NCBI GenBank assembly: GCA_002412885.1
Contig: DHVX01000051.1
Coordinates: 27,103-91,102 of the forward strand
Direction of reading: 5' to 3'
DNA length: 64,000 bases
DNA from: Bacteroidales bacterium UBA5197
GTDB taxonomy: Bacteria; Bacteroidota; Bacteroidia; Bacteroidales; Lentimicrobiaceae
A program made the position numbers and the translations under genes. Below are positions 1 through 9,618 of the stretch, piece after piece (position 1 is the first letter of the stretch; every line of letters starts with the position of its first letter). Under the pieces are notes generated by a model. The model was not told where the DNA came from, searched no databases, and saw only the letters and a list, made by a program, of their open reading frames with translations.

Positions 1-1
1 G

Positions 2-2803
2 AAATTTGTCGGCTTTAGCGTGGCCACAGCAGCCATTGCCAGCAGTTGCGAAAATCCGGTTAAAAAAGCAGTTCCATATCTTAACAAACCCGAAGAAGTT
101 ACCCCGGGAATGGCCAATCATTATGCTTCATCGTATTTTGATGGGAGTGAATACAGCAGTGTTGTTGTGAAAGTAAGGGATGGCCGGCCTATCAAAATTG
201 AAGGAAATACACTTTCTCCAATCACCAGAGGCGGAAGCAGCGCAAGGGTGCAGGCTTCAGTTTTGAGTCTTTACGACAATGAATCCAGATTAAAAGGCCC
301 TTCAAAAGCCGTGAAAGATTTCGCATGGCAGATACTGGATAATGAGATTACGGCAAAGCTGAAAGAAATCAGTGGAGCAGGTGAAAAAACCGTAATACTT
401 AGCAGCCCGATTATCAGCCCATCAACCCGAAAACTGATCGGCGAATTTATTTCCACATACCCCGGAACAGAACATGTGGTTTATGAACCCGTTTCATTTT
501 CAGGAATGCTGCAGGCCAACAAACTAAGTTATGGCGAACCTATAATACCATTTTATCATTTCGACAAGGCTGAAGTTGTGGTTTCGTTTGGGGCCGACTT
601 CCTGGGAACCTGGCTTGCGCCGATTGAATTTGCACACGATTATTCAGTAATGCGCAGCCTTACCGATGGAGAGAAACGCCTCTCCTATCATGTGCAGTTC
701 GAAACAGGACTCAGCATTTCAGGCAGTAAAGCCGATACACGTTTTCCGGTTAAACCATCAGAAATGTCTGGCCTTTTAATTGGTTTGTACAATCAGCTGG
801 CTACCCTTGCCGGGAAAACTGCCATCAACGGCGGCTCAACACATGAGGCACTTCCGGGCATAGCTGATAAGTTATGGAAGAATCAGGAAAAATCAATTGT
901 TGTTTCCGGATCAAATGATATAAATGAGCAAATTGTGGTGAATGCCATCAATGAGCTGCTCATGAACCAGGGAAAAACCATTGACTATTCATCGCCTTAC
1001 CTTACCAAGCAAGCCGATGACAGTAAAATGGAAGAGCTGGTTAAGCAAATGAACAGCAATCAGGTGGGCGGACTTATTCTCTGGAATGTCAATCCGGTTT
1101 ATGATCATCGCGACAGCGAAGCCTTTGTTGAAGGACTTAAAAAACTAAAACTCAGCGTTTCGTTAAACAGTGTGAAGGATGAAACCTTAGCGCATGTAAC
1201 TTATTCAGCACCAGCCCATCATTACCTTGAATCCTGGGACGATGCAGAACCCATCAAAGGATTCTTCAGCCTGGCGCAACCCGCCATCAGGCCAATTTTC
1301 AGTACACGGCAAAAGCAGGAAAGTCTGTTGAAATGGATGGGCAAAGAACCTGATTATTACGCTTATATCAAAAATTACTGGCTTACAGATATTCTTAAAT
1401 CAGGGGAAGCTGCCTGGACCAAAGCGCTTCAGGATGGAGTTCACCAGATTGAAAATGCAACAAGATCAATCGGTTTCAATGCTGAAAGTTTGTCTGTTGC
1501 AGTTTCTGCTTTAAATGCATATCCCGCAGCAAGTGGATTTGAAGTATCACTTTATCAGAACCTGTCAATGGGCAATGGTCAGCATACCAACAATCCGTGG
1601 TTGATGGAAATGCCTGATCCCATTTCAAAAATCTGTTGGGATAACTTTGCTTCAATATCACCTGCATCGGCCGAAAAGCTGGGCATTGCAAAAGACGCCA
1701 TCATTAAAATCAATGACTTTGAGATTCCGGCATTTGTTCAACCGGGACAGGCAGAAGGTACAATTTCCATTGCTTTGGGATACGGACATACTGCTTTTGG
1801 AAAAGTAGCAGACGGAGTAGGAAAAAATGCGTTCAAACTCACCGGATTTTCCAATGGTAACAGAACATACAGTTTTTCGGGTACCGAACCTGCATTGGTT
1901 GCCGGGGAATACAAACTTGCCACCACCCAGATGCATCACAGCATGGAAGGCAGGCCTATTGTAAGGGAAACCACACTGAGTAAATATCAGCAGAGCCCTG
2001 ATTCAGGCAATGAACTCCATGCCGAATATGAAGAAAAGCACACAACACTTTATAAAGAAACTGAATTTACAGGTCATCATTGGGCCGTTGCTATTGATCT
2101 GAATAAGTGCATCGGTTGCAGTGCATGTGTAATTGCCTGTCAGGCTGAAAATAATGTGCCTGTGGTTGGCAAGCAGGAAGTTATGAAAAGCCGCATCATG
2201 CACTGGATCAGAATCGACCGTTATTATAATGGTGATCCTGCCAACCCGGGTGTTGTTTTTCAGCCGTTGATGTGTCAGCACTGCGACAATGCTCCCTGCG
2301 AGAATGTTTGTCCGGTTTCGGCAACCAATCACAGCAGCGAAGGCCTTAACCAGATGGCTTACAACCGTTGCGTGGGAACCAAGTATTGTATCAATAACTG
2401 TCCTTATAAAGTCAGAAGATTCAACTGGTTCAAATACGCCAACAACGAGAAGTTCGATTACAACATGAACTCTGACCTGAGCCGTTTGGTTCTCAATCCT
2501 GATGTAACGGTACGTGAGCGTGGAGTTGTTGAAAAATGTACTTTCTGTGTACAACGTATTCAGGAGAAAAAACTCCTTGCCAAAAATGAAGGCAGAAGAC
2601 TTGAAGATCATGAGATTCTTCCGGCTTGCGGCCAGGCATGTCCGTCAAAAGCGATTGTATTTGGCGACACCAACGATCCTGAAAGTGAAGTTTCAAAACT
2701 CATCAAAGATCCGAGAAATTACCACTTGCTTGAGGAATTGCACACCCTGCCATCGGTAAGCTACCTTACGCTGGTAAGAAACAAGGCCGAAGAAGAAGCA
2801 TAA
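2..2803 (+). CDS. actB: ActB, alternative complex III molybdopterin-like/Fe-S subunit (5' truncated)
   Basis: Large periplasmic subunit of alternative complex III, which oxidises quinol and passes electrons to cytochrome c or directly to an oxidase. The reading frame is open to the window edge, and the first visible residues (KFVGFSVATAAIASSC) look like the hydrophobic part and end of a Tat-type signal, so the true start lies upstream; the GTG at 20 is not it. Roughly the first 680 residues resemble a molybdopterin oxidoreductase fold, which in this family carries no cofactor. The C-terminal ~240 residues are a ferredoxin-like module with cysteine clusters CIGCSACVIAC, CQHCDNAPCENVCP, CVGTKYCINNCP and CTFC/CGQACPSKA, enough for several iron-sulfur clusters. 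actC follows 43 bp downstream. The multiheme ActA gene would be expected just upstream, outside the window. Confidence 0.95.
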   Translation, partial: KFVGFSVATAAIASSCENPVKKAVPYLNKPEEVTPGMANHYASSYFDGSEYSSVVVKVRDGRPIKIEGNTLSPITRGGSSARVQASVLSLYDNESRLKGPSKAVKDFAWQILDNEITAKLKEISGAGEKTVILSSPIISPSTRKLIGEFISTYPGTEHVVYEPVSFSGMLQANKLSYGEPIIPFYHFDKAEVVVSFGADFLGTWLAPIEFAHDYSVMRSLTDGEKRLSYHVQFETGLSISGSKADTRFPVKPSEMSGLLIGLYNQLATLAGKTAINGGSTHEALPGIADKLWKNQEKSIVVSGSNDINEQIVVNAINELLMNQGKTIDYSSPYLTKQADDSKMEELVKQMNSNQVGGLILWNVNPVYDHRDSEAFVEGLKKLKLSVSLNSVKDETLAHVTYSAPAHHYLESWDDAEPIKGFFSLAQPAIRPIFSTRQKQESLLKWMGKEPDYYAYIKNYWLTDILKSGEAAWTKALQDGVHQIENATRSIGFNAESLSVAVSALNAYPAASGFEVSLYQNLSMGNGQHTNNPWLMEMPDPISKICWDNFASISPASAEKLGIAKDAIIKINDFEIPAFVQPGQAEGTISIALGYGHTAFGKVADGVGKNAFKLTGFSNGNRTYSFSGTEPALVAGEYKLATTQMHHSMEGRPIVRETTLSKYQQSPDSGNELHAEYEEKHTTLYKETEFTGHHWAVAIDLNKCIGCSACVIACQAENNVPVVGKQEVMKSRIMHWIRIDRYYNGDPANPGVVFQPLMCQHCDNAPCENVCPVSATNHSSEGLNQMAYNRCVGTKYCINNCPYKVRRFNWFKYANNEKFDYNMNSDLSRLVLNPDVTVRERGVVEKCTFCVQRIQEKKLLAKNEGRRLEDHEILPACGQACPSKAIVFGDTNDPESEVSKLIKDPRNYHLLEELHTLPSVSYLTLVRNKAEEEA

Positions 2804-2846
2804 CATTCAACACATTGAGTTGTAAAACGCATAAACGATAGATTTT

Positions 2847-4232
2847 ATGTATAAAACCGAAGTGAGAGGACCGCTGATCCTGGGAGACAAAAATTATCGC
2901 CAGATAAGCAGCGACATCATTGCCCCTATTGATCAGCCCATCCCAACCTGGTGGAAAGCCGTGTTTGGCGTAAGTATGCTGGCCACACTTTTCGGGGTGT
3001 ATGCCATATACACTACCCTTGTTGTTGGTATCGGAAGCTGGGGAGTTAACAACTCTGTGGGCTGGGGATGGGAAATCATCAACTTTGTATGGTGGATCGG
3101 TATCGGACATGCAGGAACTGCATTTTCAATATTCCTGCTTATACTCAGGCAAAAATGGAGAACATCAATAAATCGCGCTGCTGAAGCAATGACCGTTGTT
3201 GCGGTTGGATGTGCGGCACTTTTCCCTGCATTGCACATGGGTAGGGTATGGCTGATGTTTTACATTTTCCCTTATCCCAACACTCGTGGGCCGTTATGGG
3301 TGAACTTCAACTCACCGCTTTTCTGGGATTTTATCGCCATTACAGCTTACCTGCTGATATCAGCATCATTCTGGTATTTTGGAATGGTTCCCGATTTTGC
3401 CACCATCCGCGACAAAACCACCTCCAAAGTTAAGAGAGCGGTTTATGGATTTTTCGCTTTCGGATGGACCGGCTCATCCAGAGAATGGTTGCGTTATGAA
3501 GCACTCAGCTATGTGCTCGGTGGAATTGCAGCTGTTCTGGTAGTTTCGGTTCACTCAATTGTATCAACTGACTTCGCCGTTTCTGTGATTCCAGGCTGGC
3601 ATACCGCAGTTTTCCCGCCGTACTTTGTTGTGGGCGCAATTTTCTCAGGATTTGCAATGGTAATGACGCTTATGATCATCATCAGAAAAATCTATAAGTT
3701 TCAGGATTATGTTACAGATTCGCACTTAAACGCCATAGCAAAAATCCTGATTTTTGTTTCTCTGATTATGGGTACAGCATATGCAACAGAGATTTTTATG
3801 GCATGGTACTCAGGAAGTACTTATGAAATGTTCACCTTTTTCAAAAACCGCATAACCGGAGATTATACCTTCCAGTTCTGGGCGATGGTGGTATGCAATG
3901 CATTTATTCCACAGCTCTTCTGGTTCAAAAAAGTGCGTCAGAACCTTACCATAGCCTTCATTATCTCATTACTGATTAACGTGGGAATGTGGTATGAAAG
4001 GTTTAACATTCTTATCACTTCGCTTTCAAAAGATTACCTGCCATCAAGCTGGACCGTTTATTCACCTACCTGGGTTGAAATCGGAATTTTCGTCGGCACA
4101 CTCGGAATGTTTGTTGCCGGAGTGCTTCTCTTCTTCAAGTATATCCCAATGATAGCCATAAGCGAAGTGAAGAGCATTCTGAAAGTTACAAGTATTAACA
4201 AAAATGAAAAAACCAACGCAAGCCATGAATAA
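2847..4232 (+). CDS. actC: ActC, NrfD-like integral membrane quinol-site subunit
   Basis: About 461 residues with roughly ten hydrophobic helices, typical of the NrfD/PsrC family. In alternative complex III this subunit sits in the inner membrane and is thought to form a quinol-binding site beside ActF. Recognisable features are the N-terminal phrase GPLILGDKNYRQISSDI and a following PIDQPIPTWW segment, both usual in ActC, and the alternating charged loops between helices. It lies between actB and actD in the standard actABCDEF order. Its stop codon overlaps the start of actD by 8 bp, consistent with translational coupling in one operon. Confidence 0.95.
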   Translation: MYKTEVRGPLILGDKNYRQISSDIIAPIDQPIPTWWKAVFGVSMLATLFGVYAIYTTLVVGIGSWGVNNSVGWGWEIINFVWWIGIGHAGTAFSIFLLILRQKWRTSINRAAEAMTVVAVGCAALFPALHMGRVWLMFYIFPYPNTRGPLWVNFNSPLFWDFIAITAYLLISASFWYFGMVPDFATIRDKTTSKVKRAVYGFFAFGWTGSSREWLRYEALSYVLGGIAAVLVVSVHSIVSTDFAVSVIPGWHTAVFPPYFVVGAIFSGFAMVMTLMIIIRKIYKFQDYVTDSHLNAIAKILIFVSLIMGTAYATEIFMAWYSGSTYEMFTFFKNRITGDYTFQFWAMVVCNAFIPQLFWFKKVRQNLTIAFIISLLINVGMWYERFNILITSLSKDYLPSSWTVYSPTWVEIGIFVGTLGMFVAGVLLFFKYIPMIAISEVKSILKVTSINKNEKTNASHE

Positions 4233-4752
4233 GAACCATATCATAGGCGTATTCGATGACGAAGATTCATTGATGTCGGCAGTTCATGAGGTTAAAGAAA
4301 AAGGCTTCGAAATATGGGAAATATTTACCCCCTACCCTATCCATGAAGTTATTGAAGCCATGGGAAAGAAAACACGCTTCACTTTTGCAGCATTTATTTA
4401 TGGTTTTCTGGGCGCCGCGGGTGTACTTTCCTTTATGTATTACACTGCTGTAATTGACTGGCCAATAAACTACGGAGGAAAGCCAACCAATGCCTTCCCT
4501 TCATTTATCGTAGTTACCATTGTAATTACCATTCTCACGGTTACCCTTGCCAGTTTGTTCACCTTTTCGTTACGGGCAAAGATTTATCCGGGCAAAGCAT
4601 ATATTTTACCTGATGCCAGATCGACAGACGATAAGTTTGTGATGGTTTTCGATAAATCGAAACAAAGCAGTGGATCCGGTGATCTTGAAAGTATTCTCCT
4701 GAACAAAGGAGCAGTTGAAGTTTATGAAAAAGAGTTACAACCTCAAATCTAG
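4225..4752 (+). CDS. actD: ActD, DUF3341 membrane subunit of alternative complex III
   Basis: Small membrane subunit of the DUF3341 family. The frame is open from an ATG at 4204, but the ATG at 4225 gives the usual family start (MNKNHIIGVFDDED) and an 8-bp overlap with actC, so I prefer it. A soluble N-terminal part of about 55 residues containing the family phrase FTPYPIHEVIEAMG is followed by two transmembrane helices (about residues 57-80 and 95-120) and a cytoplasmic tail. The role in the complex is structural as far as is known. actE starts 7 bp after its stop. Confidence 0.93.
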   Translation: MNKNHIIGVFDDEDSLMSAVHEVKEKGFEIWEIFTPYPIHEVIEAMGKKTRFTFAAFIYGFLGAAGVLSFMYYTAVIDWPINYGGKPTNAFPSFIVVTIVITILTVTLASLFTFSLRAKIYPGKAYILPDARSTDDKFVMVFDKSKQSSGSGDLESILLNKGAVEVYEKELQPQI

Positions 4753-4759
4753 GCCGCAA

Positions 4760-5338
4760 ATGAAGAAAAATAAAACATTCCTTTCAATAATTGCGGCTGC
4801 GGGTTTGCTGCTGATGACTGGTTCATGCGATCGTTCGCGAAATGACAAGGGTTACGAGTATTTCCCTGATATGGCGCACTCAATTGCAGCAGAAACATAC
4901 ACCCCGAATCCGAACTTTGCTGACGGTCAAACCATGCGTCTTCCGGCTGAAAATACCATTCCACGCGAAATGGTGCCTTATCCTTACGATAACTCTCTTG
5001 AAAGCAGGGCACTCGCAGCTGCAGAGCTGATCAACCCGCTTGAAGCAACTGAAAAAAATCTCCTTATCGGGAAAGAGCAGTATCGCATCTTCTGCGAAAA
5101 CTGTCATGGTACACTCGGCGATGGAAAAGGGTACTTATTTACCAGTAAAAAATACGCCATACAACCGGCATCCCTGTTATCAGAGAAAATGCTCGGGGCC
5201 CCTGAGGCCGATATCTATCATGTAATTACTGCAGGCTACCAGGTTATGGGAGCTCATGGCCAGATGATCAGACCCGACGACAGGTGGCGCATCGCCATGT
5301 TTGTAAAAAATGAATTGCAAGCCAACACCTTAAAATAA
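4760..5338 (+). CDS. actE: ActE, monoheme cytochrome c lipoprotein subunit
   Basis: Membrane-anchored cytochrome c subunit of alternative complex III. The frame extends upstream to a TTG at 4715 inside actD, but the ATG at 4760 directly yields a lipoprotein signal (KKNKTF, hydrophobic core, lipobox ending GSC), so it is taken as the start; this gives 192 residues. One heme c motif, CENCH, lies near residue 112, followed by GTLGDGKG. A later methionine (in QVMGAHGQM) could be the sixth heme ligand. The protein probably relays electrons from ActA/ActB towards the oxidase encoded downstream. Confidence 0.94.
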   Translation: MKKNKTFLSIIAAAGLLLMTGSCDRSRNDKGYEYFPDMAHSIAAETYTPNPNFADGQTMRLPAENTIPREMVPYPYDNSLESRALAAAELINPLEATEKNLLIGKEQYRIFCENCHGTLGDGKGYLFTSKKYAIQPASLLSEKMLGAPEADIYHVITAGYQVMGAHGQMIRPDDRWRIAMFVKNELQANTLK

Positions 5339-5349
5339 GAGGAGCAGAA

Positions 5350-6513
5350 ATGGATACAAAAATTACGTTAACAAAAGGCTTTCAGTACGTTACCTTTGCA
5401 ATGATGGCAATTGGCATAGCTGTTATCGCCTATAGTTTTTTTACTGATCCCACACGTGCCTGGGCTAATTTTCTGCTCAACAATTACATGTTCCTCTCCA
5501 TTGCCATAGGTGCCAGTTTTTTTATTGCATTACAATATATCTCGCAATCGGGTTGGTCAGCCATGTTCAAAAGGGTACCCGAAGCGATGATGTCATACAT
5601 TCCTTACGCGGGAATTCTGATGCTTTTGCTGTTTTTCGGCATGCATTCAATATACCACTGGACCCATGAAGACGCGCTGGCAACTGACACACTTATTCAG
5701 CACAAAGCCCCGTATCTCAATATTCCGTTTTTCTTTATCAGGATGATCGTTTTCTTCCTGGCATGGGTTTTAATGACCCGGTTAATCAGAAATGCATCAC
5801 TAAACGAGGATAAAGTCGGAGGCAGATCATTTTTTGAGAAAAGCGAGCTCCTTTCGAAAATCTATATTTTTATTCTGGCCATCACCTTCTCATTTGCAAC
5901 ATTTGACTGGATCATGTCAATTGATGTTCACTGGTTCAGTACTTTATTCTCGCTAAAGAACTTTGTCGCTGCCTTTTTGCATGGCACCGCAACTGTGGTT
6001 CTGGTGGTGATTATTCTTCACCAAAGGGGATTCTATAAGGAGATGAACAAGAGCCATCTGCTTGATTTTTCGAGGTACGTGTTTATGCTGAGTATTGTTT
6101 GGGGGTATTTTGCCTTTTCGCAATTCATGATTATATGGTACGGCAATATCCCTGAAGAAACAGAATACTTTGCTCATCGCTGGAATAGTGGTTTTAAAGT
6201 AATTTTTTACGTGAATTTCTTCATCAACTGGTTCCTTCCATTTGTATTGCTTTTACCACAGGTTCTGAATAAAAACATTAAGGTTGTTAAAGCTGTGGTG
6301 ATAATACTTATTTTTGGCCAGTACCTCGATCTTTATGAGCAGATTTTCCCTGGCGTGATGCATCACCCGGTATTCGGAATTACTGAAGTCGGGTTTTTTA
6401 TCGGCTTTGCTGGTTTATTCCTTTTTATATTTGCGAAAGCGCTTACAGCTGTTCCATTGATTCCGAAAAATCATCCCTACCTCGACGAAAGTCTTCATCA
6501 TCATTTGCATTAG
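5350..6513 (+). CDS. actF: ActF, NrfD-like integral membrane subunit
   Basis: 387-residue polytopic membrane protein, the second NrfD/PsrC-like subunit of alternative complex III and shorter than ActC as usual. About ten transmembrane helices are visible. Family-type phrases include HWTHEDAL after the third helix and WDWIMSID-like FDWIMSIDVHWF in the middle. The C-terminus ends in a histidine cluster. It has one of the few clear Shine-Dalgarno-like sites in the operon, AGAGGAG at 5338-5344, six bases before the ATG and overlapping the actE stop. It closes the act block; the Sco gene begins 39 bp later. Confidence 0.94.
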   Translation: MDTKITLTKGFQYVTFAMMAIGIAVIAYSFFTDPTRAWANFLLNNYMFLSIAIGASFFIALQYISQSGWSAMFKRVPEAMMSYIPYAGILMLLLFFGMHSIYHWTHEDALATDTLIQHKAPYLNIPFFFIRMIVFFLAWVLMTRLIRNASLNEDKVGGRSFFEKSELLSKIYIFILAITFSFATFDWIMSIDVHWFSTLFSLKNFVAAFLHGTATVVLVVIILHQRGFYKEMNKSHLLDFSRYVFMLSIVWGYFAFSQFMIIWYGNIPEETEYFAHRWNSGFKVIFYVNFFINWFLPFVLLLPQVLNKNIKVVKAVVIILIFGQYLDLYEQIFPGVMHHPVFGITEVGFFIGFAGLFLFIFAKALTAVPLIPKNHPYLDESLHHHLH

Positions 6514-6552
6514 GATCAAAAGCATTTTTACCATTGGCAAAACCTTGAAAAG

Positions 6553-7362
6553 ATGAAAAAAATATTGGGATTTCTGATTATTCTTATGGCTTACGGATGG
6601 ACTTCAACAGCCCAGACCATAAAGGCAACTCAGGATATTAAATCGCCGGAGCTTGAGATTGGAATTGTTGAGCACCTTGATGAATTCATTCCTGAAAGCC
6701 TGACCGTTATCGACACGAATGGCAAAACTCAAAATCTCAGAACCCTGATCAACAAACCAACTGTTCTTATGTGGGTTTATTACAGATGCCCGGGAATTTG
6801 CAGCCCATTAATGACAAGTATGGCTGATGTGATCAGTAAAACAGATCTGGTTCTGGGAAAAGATTTTCAGGTAATCACCATCAGCTTCGACCCGCGCGAA
6901 GGCAGCGACCTTGCCATAAAAAAGCGAGTGAATTATCTGAACCTGATCGACAAACCTGTGGATGAATCAGGTTGGCAGTTTTACACTGCCGACAGCGCAA
7001 ATATTGCATTGGGAACTGAAGCAACCGGCTTCAGGTACAAAAGAACCGGAAATGATTTCATGCATTCGGCAGTAATCATCATGATTAGTCCTGATGGAAA
7101 AATTACCCGCTATCTTCAGGGAACATACTTTCTACCCTTTGAATTTAAACTTGCACTTGTTGAAGCTTCGCAAGGCAAAAGCGGACCAACCATCTATAAA
7201 ATCTTACAATTTTGCTATACTTACGACCCTGCAGGTCAGCAGTATGTGCTTAATGTAACAAAAGTTGCCGGAACAATAATCATAGCCATTGCTTTGGTTG
7301 TATTTCTGATTCTGGTAATCAAACCCCGCAAAAAAGTAATAATAAATAAAGAAAACCAATAA
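6553..7362 (+). CDS. SCO1/SenC/PrrC family copper chaperone for the CuA site
   Basis: Thioredoxin-fold protein that delivers copper to the CuA centre of cytochrome oxidase subunit II. It has an N-terminal signal peptide, the copper-binding CPGIC motif (Cys79 and Cys83) and the conserved distal histidine in DFMHSA (His171), all three expected copper ligands. Unlike the shortest SCO proteins it has a C-terminal transmembrane helix (about residues 237-258) followed by a lysine-rich tail, so it is probably anchored at both ends or by the C-terminus. Its stop overlaps the subunit I start by one base (TAATG), indicating coupling with the oxidase operon. Confidence 0.93.
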   Translation: MKKILGFLIILMAYGWTSTAQTIKATQDIKSPELEIGIVEHLDEFIPESLTVIDTNGKTQNLRTLINKPTVLMWVYYRCPGICSPLMTSMADVISKTDLVLGKDFQVITISFDPREGSDLAIKKRVNYLNLIDKPVDESGWQFYTADSANIALGTEATGFRYKRTGNDFMHSAVIIMISPDGKITRYLQGTYFLPFEFKLALVEASQGKSGPTIYKILQFCYTYDPAGQQYVLNVTKVAGTIIIAIALVVFLILVIKPRKKVIINKENQ

Positions 7363-8969
7363 TGGCAGAACACACTGAAACCAAATACCTGCCCAATTAC
7401 CTTGAATATCAGGGTAAGCATAAGGGGCTGCTTGGCTGGCTGACCACAACCGATCACAAACGGATCGGCCTGTTATATTTTTATTCCATGATGACCTTTT
7501 TCCTTGCCGGTGTGGTGATGGGACTGCTCATGAAATTTGAGTTGATTTCTCCTGGCGAGCAAATAATGGGGGCACAAACATACAATGGTTTGTTTACCCT
7601 TCATGGATTGACAATGATCTTTTTATTTGTAATTCCCGGGGTTGCGGCTGTTTACGGAAACTTTTTCCTGCCCATTCTTATCGGGGCTAAAGATGTTTCA
7701 TTTCCACGGCTGAACCTGATGAGCTGGTACCTTTATATATTGGGTGCTATCGTTGTACTGAGTTCCCAGTTTATGGGCGATGGACCACCGGATACCGGAT
7801 GGACATTCTATGCTCCTTATAGCTTAAAAACTCAAACCAATGTTGTTGCTGCCGTTACCGGAGCATTTATACTCGGATTCTCATCTATTTTAACCGGATT
7901 AAACTTTGTAGTAACCATGCACCGTCTGCGTGCGCCGGGTATGGGCTGGCTGAGAATGCCTCTCTTTGCATGGTCGCTTTACGGAACCGGGTGGATTCAG
8001 TTACTTGCCACTCCTATTGTTGGAATTACATTCCTTATGGTTATCGCCGAACGACTTCTGGGCATTGGATTCTTTGATCCGGCAATCGGTGGAGATCCGA
8101 TTCTGTATCAGCATCTGTTCTGGATATACTCTCATCCGGCGGTTTATATCATGATACTTCCGGCAATGGGTGCCATCACCGAAATTATTCCAACATTTGC
8201 GCGTAAAACCATTTTCGGTTATACTGCCATCGTAATTTCAAGTATGGCCATCGCTTTTGTAGGCTATTTTGTTTGGGGACACCATATGTTCACATCCGGA
8301 ATGAGTTCAACCTCCCGTTGGGTATTTTCGCTGCTCACATTTCTGGTTGCTATCCCTTCAGCAATTAAAGTCTTTAACTGGACAGCCACACTTTACAAAG
8401 GTTCTATCAATATTCAGCCTCCTTTTCTTTGGGCCATTTCCTTTATATTCGTCTTTATGATCGGCGGTTTCTCCGGACTTGTGCTCGGATCTCTTGCAAC
8501 CGATATTCATACCCATGATACTGCATTTGTTGTTGCTCACTTCCATTACATTGTTTTCGGAGGAACAGGCTTTGCATTTTTCGGCGCACTGCATTATTGG
8601 TTCCCGAAAATGTTTGCCAGGGTTTACAACACCAAAGTTGCCAATATTGGCCTTCTCATCTTTTTTATCGGCTTCAATATGCTTTACTTCCCTATGTTCT
8701 ATCTGGGGCTCATAGGAATGCCGCGCCGTTATTATGATTACCTGCCAATGTTTCACAATGCCAATATACTTTCAACTGTTGGATCATGGATTCTGGCGAT
8801 AGGGCTCATAATTATCATTGTTAATCTTTTCAGAGCACGCAAAGCAACAGGAAAAATTGTTGACGATCCATGGGATGGAAAAACACTGGAGTGGACTACT
8901 TCCTCTCCTCCTATTGTTGAAAATTTCGAAGAGATACCAGTAGTTGACCACGGGCCTTATGAATACTAA
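7362..8969 (+). CDS. coxA: Cytochrome c oxidase subunit I, heme-copper type A2
   Basis: Catalytic subunit of an aa3-type oxidase, 535 residues, about 12 helices. Metal ligands visible: the helix II histidine in FTLHGLTM (low-spin heme), His258 and Tyr262 in SHPAVY (CuB and the cross-linked tyrosine), His307-His308 in GHHMFTSG (CuB), and His393/His395 in VAHFHY (heme a3 and heme a). The usual helix VI glutamate (HPEVY) is absent: the sequence reads YSHPAVY, with Tyr256-Ser257 preceding the histidine. This YS motif marks the type A2 family, in which these residues replace the D-channel glutamate. Neighbouring genes encode subunits III, IV and II and heme O synthase. Confidence 0.97.
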   Translation: MAEHTETKYLPNYLEYQGKHKGLLGWLTTTDHKRIGLLYFYSMMTFFLAGVVMGLLMKFELISPGEQIMGAQTYNGLFTLHGLTMIFLFVIPGVAAVYGNFFLPILIGAKDVSFPRLNLMSWYLYILGAIVVLSSQFMGDGPPDTGWTFYAPYSLKTQTNVVAAVTGAFILGFSSILTGLNFVVTMHRLRAPGMGWLRMPLFAWSLYGTGWIQLLATPIVGITFLMVIAERLLGIGFFDPAIGGDPILYQHLFWIYSHPAVYIMILPAMGAITEIIPTFARKTIFGYTAIVISSMAIAFVGYFVWGHHMFTSGMSSTSRWVFSLLTFLVAIPSAIKVFNWTATLYKGSINIQPPFLWAISFIFVFMIGGFSGLVLGSLATDIHTHDTAFVVAHFHYIVFGGTGFAFFGALHYWFPKMFARVYNTKVANIGLLIFFIGFNMLYFPMFYLGLIGMPRRYYDYLPMFHNANILSTVGSWILAIGLIIIIVNLFRARKATGKIVDDPWDGKTLEWTTSSPPIVENFEEIPVVDHGPYEY

Positions 8970-8981
8970 TTTCAGGAAGAC

Positions 8982-9605
8982 ATGGAAACGATAACCACCC
9001 CTCATCACGCCGATGCCCACCGCGACGACACCGCCGCCAAACTGGGCATGTGGCTGTTTATTTTTACCGAAATTCTCCTTTTTGGCGGGCTCTTCATTGT
9101 GTATTCGGTTTACCGCTTTAAAAACCCGGTTGCATTTGAACTCGCTCATCACGAGCTCAGTATCACCATGGGATTAATCAACACCATAATTCTTCTGGTG
9201 AGCAGTGCTACAGTTGCCATTTCCATTTCAGCAATGCAGAAAAATGACAAAAAGATGACAATGCTTATGCTTGGCATTACCTTGCTGCTTGCTTTGGTCT
9301 TTCTGGTAAACAAGTACTTTGAATGGGGCGGAAAGTTCGAACATGGAATGTATCCGGGCTCAGAACTGATGAAAAATCTCAGCAACGGAGATATGCTCTT
9401 TTTCAGCCTCTATTTCTTTATGACCGGGCTTCATGCAGTTCACATCATCGTAGGAATGATCCTTTTGGCAATTACACTGGTAAAAGTTAAGACCGGTGCT
9501 GTTAATACAGGCAAATACGCACTTCTTGAAAACAGCGGTCTTTACTGGCATCTTGTTGACCTTATCTGGATTTTCCTGTTCCCTTTGTTCTACCTGATTC
9601 ATTAA
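8982..9605 (+). CDS. coxC: Cytochrome c oxidase subunit III
   Basis: 207 residues with five predicted transmembrane helices, the short bacterial form lacking the first two helices of the mitochondrial protein. Family signatures are KLGMWLFIFTEILLFGGLF in helix I, the MTGLHAVHIIVGM segment, and the C-terminal YWHLVDLIWIFLFPLFYL. It stabilises subunit I and has no redox cofactor. The N-terminus is histidine-rich (HHADAHRDD), possibly incidental. It starts 12 bp after coxA and is followed closely by subunit IV. Confidence 0.95.
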   Translation: METITTPHHADAHRDDTAAKLGMWLFIFTEILLFGGLFIVYSVYRFKNPVAFELAHHELSITMGLINTIILLVSSATVAISISAMQKNDKKMTMLMLGITLLLALVFLVNKYFEWGGKFEHGMYPGSELMKNLSNGDMLFFSLYFFMTGLHAVHIIVGMILLAITLVKVKTGAVNTGKYALLENSGLYWHLVDLIWIFLFPLFYLIH

Positions 9606-9618
9606 ACATTTTACAGTT

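Noticed and set aside
2003..2611. 202-codon minus-strand ORF
   Set aside because: Entirely antisense to the iron-sulfur module of actB, which has unmistakable cysteine motifs.
8358..9152. Two minus-strand ORFs of 122-132 codons
   Set aside because: Antisense to the cytochrome oxidase subunit I and III genes; cysteine- and lysine-rich shadow composition.
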